Source: an uncultured Lachnospiraceae bacterium
GTDB taxonomy: Bacteria > Bacillota > Clostridia > Lachnospirales > Lachnospiraceae
Length of the DNA stretch: 56,190 nucleotides
Assembly (NCBI GenBank): GCA_944384125.1
Contig: CALWSF010000023.1
Coordinates: 1 to 56,190, forward strand
Direction: 5' to 3'
This document shows, piece after piece, positions 50,205 through 56,190 of the stretch (its first letter is position 1; every line of letters starts with the position of its first letter). A model generated the notes under the pieces. It saw nothing but the letters and a program-made list of their open reading frames with translations. It had not been told where the DNA came from and made no database searches. The position numbers and the translations under genes were made by a program.

Positions 50205-52643
50205 TCACTCTGCGCTGCTTCCGAAAATCTGCTCCGCATACTTTACTGACGCCATAGCATCACGGCAGTATGCATCCGCCCCGATTGTTCTGGCATATTC
50301 CGGTGTGAGAACAGCTCCGCCTACCATTACTCTGACCCAGGGTGCACGCACTCGCAGAAGGCGTATCGTCTCCTCCATGGACGGCACAGTCGTCGTCATA
50401 AGAGCCGAGAGACCCACGAGACGTATTTTTCTTTTTTCTGTCTCATCCGCAATCAGCTCCGGACTGACATCCTTTCCCAGATCAAGAACCTCAAAGCTGT
50501 AATTTTCCAGAAGAACCTTCACAATATTCTTTCCTATATCGTGGATATCTCCCTTAACCGTTGCCAGAATAATGGTTCCACGCTTTTCTCCCGTCTCTCC
50601 GGACATTTCCATCTTTTTCCGTATTTCTTCAAACGCTGCTTTCGCAGCCTCAGCGCTCATCAGAAGCTGCGGCAGAAATATGGTTCCGCGCTCAAATCCC
50701 TGGCCCACATGATCAAGAGCCGGTATCATACAGGTGCGAATAAGCTCCAGGGCGTCTTCCGTTTCAAGAAGAACAGAGGCCGCCGCCGCTGCCTGATCTT
50801 TAAGTCCCTTCTCCACACTGGAAATCAGACGCTTCCTGCCGGTCTCAGCATCATCCGGAGACAGTATTTTTTCCGCCTGCATCTGTTCCTTTGCCTGAAC
50901 AGCATTTCCCGGATAAACAGTCTGCCCGTACGCTCCAATATAATCTTTGCAGTGCTCATCCAGAGCAGCCAGGGCCCGGTAGCTTCGATAGACCTGCATC
51001 ATCGCCTGTGAATTGGGATTTATGATAGCCGCCGTCAGACCATTCTGCAGAGCCATGGCAAAAAAGGCAGAGTTTATGTTTTCACGCTGAGGCAGACCAA
51101 AAGAAATATTGGAAACACCCAGTATGGTGTTTCCTCCCAGTTCCTCCCGCACTCTGCGCACTGTCTCCAGTGTTGTCAGAGCACTTTTCGGTTCTGAACT
51201 GATTGTCATGCACAGCGCATCTATCACAATATCCTTTTTGGAAATCCCGTATTTTTCCGCCTCCCTGTATATTTTCCCTGCGATGGCAATCCGCCCGTCC
51301 GCTGTCTGAGGAATCCCGTTTTCATCCAGCGTCAGCGCAACAACAACGCCTCCGTAATGCTTTACAAGGGGAAAAACTGCATCCATCACTTCCTGCTTTC
51401 CGTTTACGGAATTAATTAATGCCTTGCCGTTATATACTCTGAGCGCCTGTTCCATAGCTTCCGCATTTGATGTATCAATCTGCAGCGGCAGCTCCGTCAC
51501 GCTCTGCAGTTCCATGACAACTTCCCGCATCATAGCGGTCTCGTCGATTTCCGGAAGACCCACATTGACATCCAGCACCGCAGCTCCATTGTCCTGCTGT
51601 GTGAGCCCTTCCTTCAGAATATATTCCAGATTATGCTCCCGAAGCGCCTGCTTGAATCTGGATTTTCCGGTAGGATTAATCCTCTCCCCTATAATGACAG
51701 GATCCTTTCCTATCTCCACGGCAGACGCATAGGACGTGACAACAGTAAAGTCTTTCTCCCGGCGCACGGGCGGCTTTTTCCCTCTGCGAAGCTGATCAAG
51801 AAGCCTGATATGTTCAGGAGTCGTACCGCAGCAGCCCCCCACAGCGGATACCCCCAGTTCGATGAGTTCTCCCACCGCCTCTGCAAACTCCTCCGGTCCT
51901 ATATCGTATACGGTTTTTCCTCCCTCACTTCTGGGAAGCCCCGCATTGGGATTTACAATGACAGGGAGGGATGAATACCTGATAAGTTCCTCCACCATAG
52001 GGCGCATCTGCCGCGGCCCCAGTCCGCAGTTAATTCCAAGGCCGTCCACTCTGAGTCCTTCCAGCAATGCCACAACAGCTTTCGGTGTAGCTCCCGTCAG
52101 CAGTTTTCCCCGCTCATCAAAAATTACCGTAGCCAGGACGGGAAGCCGGGAATTCTCCCTGGCTGCCAGAACAGCAGCCTTAAGCTCATATGTGTCACTC
52201 ATCGTTTCAATCAGGATCAGATCCGCCCCTTCACGGACACCAATCTCAACAATCTCACGAAATATGGATACTGCAGACTCAAAATCCAGATCTCCCATGG
52301 GCTTTAAAAGTCTCCCTGTCGGTCCTATATCCAGAGCCACCCATCCGTGTCCTGCTGCCTCAACCGCCTTCCGGGCATTTCTCACTCCGGCACTCACAAT
52401 TTCCTCCAGGCCATACTGTGTCTGTTCATTGTATTTAAGGCGATTAGCCCCGAAAGTATTTGCCAAAACAATATCGCAGCCGGCATCCAGATATTCCCTG
52501 TGAATTTCTGTCAGGATATCCGGATGAACAATATTCCATGTCTCAGGCAGCTCTCCCGGCAAAAGCCCCCTCTCCTGCAGAAGACTTCCCATTCCTCCGT
52601 CAAACAACATGATTTTACTGTTCCACTCTTCTAAAATTCCCAT
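50205..52643 (-). CDS. metH: Cobalamin-dependent methionine synthase, without activation domain
   Basis: An 812-residue enzyme that moves the methyl group of methyl-THF to homocysteine through cobalamin. Order: homocysteine-binding barrel (1-285) with zinc ligands C206, C271 and C272; pterin-binding barrel (~300-560, starting at VIIGERINPTGKSRF); B12 cap and Rossmann domain (~600-812) with GDIHDIGKNIV providing the cobalt-ligand His. The AdoMet-binding reactivation domain present in the ~1200-residue E. coli MetH is missing here and is encoded by the separate gene just upstream. Weak AAGGGA ribosome-binding site. Confidence 0.95.
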   Translation of the reverse strand: MGILEEWNSKIMLFDGGMGSLLQERGLLPGELPETWNIVHPDILTEIHREYLDAGCDIVLANTFGANRLKYNEQTQYGLEEIVSAGVRNARKAVEAAGHGWVALDIGPTGRLLKPMGDLDFESAVSIFREIVEIGVREGADLILIETMSDTYELKAAVLAARENSRLPVLATVIFDERGKLLTGATPKAVVALLEGLRVDGLGINCGLGPRQMRPMVEELIRYSSLPVIVNPNAGLPRSEGGKTVYDIGPEEFAEAVGELIELGVSAVGGCCGTTPEHIRLLDQLRRGKKPPVRREKDFTVVTSYASAVEIGKDPVIIGERINPTGKSRFKQALREHNLEYILKEGLTQQDNGAAVLDVNVGLPEIDETAMMREVVMELQSVTELPLQIDTSNAEAMEQALRVYNGKALINSVNGKQEVMDAVFPLVKHYGGVVVALTLDENGIPQTADGRIAIAGKIYREAEKYGISKKDIVIDALCMTISSEPKSALTTLETVRRVREELGGNTILGVSNISFGLPQRENINSAFFAMALQNGLTAAIINPNSQAMMQVYRSYRALAALDEHCKDYIGAYGQTVYPGNAVQAKEQMQAEKILSPDDAETGRKRLISSVEKGLKDQAAAAASVLLETEDALELIRTCMIPALDHVGQGFERGTIFLPQLLMSAEAAKAAFEEIRKKMEMSGETGEKRGTIILATVKGDIHDIGKNIVKVLLENYSFEVLDLGKDVSPELIADETEKRKIRLVGLSALMTTTVPSMEETIRLLRVRAPWVRVMVGGAVLTPEYARTIGADAYCRDAMASVKYAEQIFGSSAE

Positions 52644-52718
52644 ATATCTCTGATCCCTTTCCGTCTGTTTTCCTTTTGTTTTGTCAGCATGCTGTCATAG
52701 CAGATTCCATATGAATTT

Positions 52719-53372
52719 TTACTGAATCTCATTTCTTCTGTACAGGCAATCCTGCTTTCTGCAAGCCTCGCATCCCGATTTGGCGCAGGAAAGCTCCTCT
52801 CTGCCCGCTCCGATAACGGCCGTTACGGATTTGGACGGATTCATCATAAAACTTTCCGTAAGCATAATCCCCACTGTTTTTTCAGCTGACAGTGCACGGC
52901 ACAGTTCCCTCTGACAGGAAACAGAAAAATCCCCATAACCGGGACTGAATCTGGGGCGCAGAAAAAGCCCTCTTTTCTTTGCCTCAATCCGCAGCTCCTG
53001 GTTTTTTTCATCACAATAAGCCTCTATCATGGCTGCCGCTGCCGCCTGGAGAACAACCGCCCGGCTTACCTCCAGCCGGGTATACCGGCGAAGCAGCAGA
53101 TCAACCCCGGCTCCCAGAGTAGCCGCAAACAGTATAACCTCTTCGCATCCTTTGAGATTTTTCTTCAGATCTTCACTTTTCACAGAAAAACAGGTAAAAT
53201 CCAGACTTCCGTCAGGCAAAACAGACATTGGAAAGCTCCTTGAAAAGCTGCGGGGCTTCGCTGCCCGCTCCAGCTCCTCCAGACATTCTCCAACCAGCTT
53301 TTTTGTTGCATCATCCGGCCTGTTCCCCATTATTCCAAGATAGCGGTATATCTCCTGAAGATTTACCATCAT
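52719..53372 (-). CDS. Stand-alone methionine synthase activation-domain protein
   Basis: A 217-residue protein matching the MetH reactivation (AdoMet-binding) domain. LRPRFSPGYGDFSV corresponds to the RxxPGY motif that binds AdoMet. It ends in a cysteine-rich tail (KSGCEACRKQDCLYRR) seen in clostridial stand-alone versions. It likely docks on the neighbouring MetH to reduce and remethylate cob(II)alamin. AGGAGG is 10 nt upstream of the start at 53372 (or 53369). Lies between metF and metH. Confidence 0.85.
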   Translation of the reverse strand: MMVNLQEIYRYLGIMGNRPDDATKKLVGECLEELERAAKPRSFSRSFPMSVLPDGSLDFTCFSVKSEDLKKNLKGCEEVILFAATLGAGVDLLLRRYTRLEVSRAVVLQAAAAAMIEAYCDEKNQELRIEAKKRGLFLRPRFSPGYGDFSVSCQRELCRALSAEKTVGIMLTESFMMNPSKSVTAVIGAGREELSCAKSGCEACRKQDCLYRRNEIQ

Positions 53373-53430
53373 GCTCGCTCATCCTCCTGCCGTTCCTGTT
53401 TTTTGAACTTTTCCGGTCTTATGCATCCGG

Positions 53431-54291
53431 CTACAGGATCTCAGAAAGACTCTGGCGTATCTGTGCCGCCACATCCGGCTTATTCATTGAATACACATGG
53501 ATCCCGTTTACATGATTTGCGATCAGATCAATGATCTGTTCTGTGGCATAAGCGATTCCCGCCTGTTTCATTGCCGCCGGATTATCTCCGAACCGATCCA
53601 CAATTGCCTTGAATCTGGCCGGGAGATACGTTCCTGACATCTGGCAGATACGGGTTATCTGCTTCGCATTTGTGACCGGCATAATACCTGCCACAACGGG
53701 AACCGTAATTCCTCTTTCCCGAATCCGGTACAGATAATTATAAAGAATATTGTTGTCAAAAAACATCTGCGTCGTCACAAAATCACAGCCGGCATCCACC
53801 TTCTCGCGCAGATGTTCAATATCTGCTGTTTTATTTGCAGACTCAACATGTCCCTCCGGATAGCAGGCAGCTCCGATACAGAGACTCTCGTCGAACTGTT
53901 TGATATCGTATATGAGCTGAGAAGCATACTGATAATCCTCCGCCCTGCGCCCGTCCTTCGGAATATCGCCTCTGAGTGCCAGGACGTTCTCGATTCCGCT
54001 CTCCTTCATTTCTCCCAGAACACGTCTTACTTCTTCCCGCGTTGATGAGACACAGGTCAGATGCGCCAGCGTATTTACCCCGCACTTTTTCTGAATTTCG
54101 GACGCAATTCCCACTGTATAACGGCTGGTGCCACCCCCCGCTCCATAAGTCACACTCATAAAAGCCGGATTGAGCTGTGCAATTTTAAATGCAGCCTCCT
54201 CCACTGATTTGTAACTGTCTGCTTCCTTCGGAGGAAAAACCTCAAAGGAAAGGGTTGGCTGGCCTTTCGCCAGAATATCTTTAATTTTCAC
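53431..54291 (-). CDS. metF: 5,10-methylenetetrahydrofolate reductase
   Basis: A 286-residue FAD TIM-barrel enzyme producing methyl-THF for MetH. LSFEVFPPKEAD with the catalytic Glu, SVTYGAGGGTS, LALRGDIPKD and TQMFFDNNILYNYL are family motifs. No separate MetV partner is seen. GTG start at 54291 with AGAGGATG upstream. First gene of the metF-activation protein-metH set. Confidence 0.96.
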   Translation of the reverse strand: MKIKDILAKGQPTLSFEVFPPKEADSYKSVEEAAFKIAQLNPAFMSVTYGAGGGTSRYTVGIASEIQKKCGVNTLAHLTCVSSTREEVRRVLGEMKESGIENVLALRGDIPKDGRRAEDYQYASQLIYDIKQFDESLCIGAACYPEGHVESANKTADIEHLREKVDAGCDFVTTQMFFDNNILYNYLYRIRERGITVPVVAGIMPVTNAKQITRICQMSGTYLPARFKAIVDRFGDNPAAMKQAGIAYATEQIIDLIANHVNGIHVYSMNKPDVAAQIRQSLSEIL

Positions 54292-54373
54292 TGTCTGTCA
54301 TCCTCTCTTTTGTCATTTCTTTTGATTGCTTCTTCCTCTGGCGAAATAAAACTGCCGGTATTCAGCTTTCATG

Positions 54374-54811
54374 TCAGAAAAGAAACATGATAAACGGAAG
54401 AAAGCCCGTCAGAAGCATACACAAAAATATTACGGCAATCACTATGACAACCACCCCCTGGGCAGCATTGCCTGAATTTTTTTGCTTTCCCGCAGCGGGA
54501 TACGTCTTCTTCTGCGGTTTTGCCGCCGTACCATATGTCCTGGCCGGAGTTTTTCCGGCTCCTGCCGGCATCCTGTCTGCCATCATGGCCTTATCCTGTA
54601 TGGAACGGGAAGGCTGCTGACCCGGCCGTTTTGTCACAGACGCCGGTGGTTCAGATATCTGCAGCATGCTGCTCTGCTCTCCGGAGCGCCGCTCATTCAG
54701 ATAATAGGTAGCATTTACCGTATTAGGATGTGCGACAAAAGCTTTGCAGAATCTGCAGTAATGATTACTTTTCATCACATGATCACAAATGGGACAAATT
54801 CGTCTTGTCAT
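54374..54811 (-). CDS. Zinc-ribbon membrane protein, function unknown
   Basis: A 145-residue protein: an N-terminal zinc ribbon (C6-x2-C9 in ICPICD and C19-x2-C22 in YCRFCK), a long low-complexity linker rich in P, A, G, K and S (~40-115), and one C-terminal membrane helix (~118-142). AGGAGG lies before ATG 54811. Divergent from the PTS IIC-like gene; 82 nt upstream of metF. Function unknown. Confidence 0.8.
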   Translation of the reverse strand: MTRRICPICDHVMKSNHYCRFCKAFVAHPNTVNATYYLNERRSGEQSSMLQISEPPASVTKRPGQQPSRSIQDKAMMADRMPAGAGKTPARTYGTAAKPQKKTYPAAGKQKNSGNAAQGVVVIVIAVIFLCMLLTGFLPFIMFLF

Positions 54812-54973
54812 CTCTTATCCTCCTCGTCCGCGGCCACATCTGCACCACAGATACAGTTCGCCGGACAGCCGCAGTCTGATACTACTTTCTGCCAAGTGTC
54901 CCTATTATATCATATTAATGAAAGATTATGTTGTTATTTTTTTGTCAATGATGCGTAAAAAAACGGAAAATGC

Positions 54974-55001
54974 TTGTATTATTAATAATTTATGGTAGAA
55001 T
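54974..55001 (+). promoter_or_regulatory. Promoter of the IIC-like gene
   Basis: TTGTAT (54974-54979), 16-nt spacer, TGGTAGAAT extended -10 (hexamer 54996-55001), ~68 nt before ATG 55069. Confidence 0.5.
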
Positions 55002-55068
55002 ACAGTCACTAATCTGCCCTGAATCTGCCTGTTTTTGCAGCCTGGTCGGGGCTTCGGGGGAGGATATT

Positions 55069-56097
55069 ATGAAATCAGAAAACTTCAGAGCTTTTCTGGA
55101 ACGCAAACAGATTCATTTTTCTGTACAGACATATCTGATCGACGCAATGGGCGCAATGGCTTTCGGACTCTTTGCATCACTGCTCATTGGAACGATCTTC
55201 GCCACTCTTGGAGAAAAAACACAGATTGCCGTTTTTACCACTATTTCAACTTATGCAAAGGGAGCAACCGGCGCTGCACTGGGCGTCTCCATCGCCTACG
55301 CCCTGAAAGCTCCCCAGCTTGTACTTTTCTCCGCCGTCACGGTGGGTATTGCCGGGAATGAACTGGGAGGCCCCGTGGGCGCCCTCGTAGCTACCATTAT
55401 CGCCACGGAGCTGGGAAAGCTGGTATCGAAGGAAACTCCTGTTGATATTCTCGTCACACCCGGGATTACCATTATTTCCGGTGTTCTGGCCGCACAGTTT
55501 GTGGGTCCCGGAGTTTCTGCCTTTATGACGGCTTTCGGGGATCTGGTAAAGACTGCCACTGTCATGCAGCCCTTCTTTATGGGAATTCTTGTGTCAGCCC
55601 TCATTGGCATTGCACTGACTCTTCCTATCAGCAGTGCCGCCATCTGCATTATGTTAAGCCTGGACGGTCTCGCCGGAGGAGCTGCGACGGCCGGCTGCTG
55701 TGCACAGATGATAGGTTTTGCCGTTCTCAGTTTCCGCGAAAACAGATGGGGCGGACTTCTGGCACAGGGTCTGGGGACTTCCATGCTTCAGATGGGAAAT
55801 ATCGTCCGCAATCCAAAAATCTGGATTGCGCCCACACTGGCATCCATGGTAACCGGCCCCGTCTCAACTGTCATTTTCCGTCTTGAAAATATTCCGGCGG
55901 GTTCCGGAATGGGAACCTGCGGACTCGTCGGTCCCATCGGAATATATACTGCCATGCAGGGAAAAGGAAACCCTGTCATGTGGCCCGGTATCATTCTTGT
56001 ATGCTTCGTTCTTCCAGCTCTTCTCACTCTCTTCTTTGGAATGCTGTGCCGGAAAGCCGGGTGGATTCACGACGGAGATATGAAACTGGATCTGTAA
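55069..56097 (+). CDS. PTS IIC-like membrane protein (PTS_EIIC_2 family)
   Basis: A 342-residue membrane protein with about nine or ten helices. AGNELGGPVGALVATIIATELG, LPISSAAICIMLSLDGLAGG and SGMGTCGLVGPIG are features of the PTS_EIIC_2 family (cores quoted), which usually stands alone without EIIA/EIIB domains. Substrate is unknown and true PTS function is doubtful. ATG 55069 is fixed by GGGGGAGGATATT; a longer frame from 54970 lacks a site. Single-gene transcript with a strong terminator. Confidence 0.82.
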   Translation: MKSENFRAFLERKQIHFSVQTYLIDAMGAMAFGLFASLLIGTIFATLGEKTQIAVFTTISTYAKGATGAALGVSIAYALKAPQLVLFSAVTVGIAGNELGGPVGALVATIIATELGKLVSKETPVDILVTPGITIISGVLAAQFVGPGVSAFMTAFGDLVKTATVMQPFFMGILVSALIGIALTLPISSAAICIMLSLDGLAGGAATAGCCAQMIGFAVLSFRENRWGGLLAQGLGTSMLQMGNIVRNPKIWIAPTLASMVTGPVSTVIFRLENIPAGSGMGTCGLVGPIGIYTAMQGKGNPVMWPGIILVCFVLPALLTLFFGMLCRKAGWIHDGDMKLDL

Positions 56098-56117
56098 TAT
56101 AATATCTGCAAAAAAAT

Positions 56118-56169
56118 GGGGCTGTCGCATCAATGATTAGGAAATCATAGATGCGGCAGCATCTTTTTG
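56118..56169 (+). terminator. Terminator of the IIC-like gene
   Basis: A long stem 56121-56138 / 56142-56160 (GCTGTCGCATC...GATGCGGCAGC with inner ATGATT/AATCAT) followed by TTTTT. Confidence 0.88.
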
Positions 56170-56190
56170 CCATTTTTAAGCCGAAATATT

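Noticed and set aside
1-56190. CRISPR arrays, rRNA genes and intact insertion sequences
   Set aside because: No regularly spaced repeats, no rRNA-like stretches and no full-length transposase were seen.

Overview
The window reads as a chromosomal segment of a low-to-mid GC Gram-positive anaerobe, most likely a gut Lachnospiraceae (Clostridia). Evidence: strong AGGAGG ribosome-binding sites with many GTG/TTG starts, a two-subunit dihydroorotate dehydrogenase B (PyrD/PyrK), LrgAB, a small (p)ppGpp synthetase, Mini-RNase III, ECF-type vitamin transport components (BioY, FolT), a split cobalamin methionine synthase, and tetrahydrofolate-riboswitch control of folT. No species is claimed. Almost all genes lie on the minus strand.

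Layout, left to right. 79-3109: a CoA-disulfide-reductase/rhodanese flavoprotein followed downstream by a pseudo-receiver protein and a membrane-anchored coiled-coil protein. 3236-6250: polyphosphate kinase coupled to a CorA-like channel. 6359-15867: a ten-gene Mrp/Mbh-type cation-antiporter cluster (E, F, G, DUF4040, MbhE-B fusion, C and four different D/NuoLMN-type subunits) with its own promoter and no hydrogenase or NADH-dehydrogenase peripheral genes in the window. 16127-18054: diaminopropionate ammonia-lyase and a divergent cupin. 18085-18901: three tRNA genes. 18906-21353: RsbU-like phosphatase with a LytS-like membrane domain.

21503-24435 is the accessory part. A remnant of an integrative element, bounded by two copies of a 26-27 bp hairpin repeat and a tRNA-Thr gene, holds an AgrC-like histidine kinase coupled to a tiny upstream reading frame, an XRE regulator, a truncated second HTH gene running into a holin-like toxin peptide gene, and a fused transposase/integrase fragment.

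24563-31593 returns to core genes: rlmB, mrnC, cysS, ispF (with an unusual cysteine tail), a lipid kinase, tRNA-Val and tRNA-Met, and the tdh-kbl threonine degradation operon with a possible 12-codon leader ORF. 32025-38985 holds a PAP2 phosphatase, a glycosyltransferase/HD pair, a D,D-carboxypeptidase, an M29 aminopeptidase, two small membrane-protein genes and a 49-residue membrane protein. 39101-42395 is the pyrF-pyrK-pyrD-pyrE operon. 42507-44355 is lrgA-lrgB-nitroreductase. 44616-47130 has a GNAT enzyme, RelQ-type synthetase and an ApbC/Nbp35 Fe-S carrier.

47273-54291 is largely a folate/one-carbon neighbourhood: THF riboswitch-folT-bioY, and metF-metH activation protein-metH, with a thioesterase, PAP2 and HPr between them. 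The window ends with a zinc-ribbon membrane protein and a stand-alone PTS IIC-like membrane protein.

The observations I rate highest are the expanded Mrp cluster with four antiporter-like subunits, the decayed island beside tRNA-Thr with its small coupled ORF and toxin peptide, the folT riboswitch whose expression platform can be read directly, and the pseudo-receiver protein.
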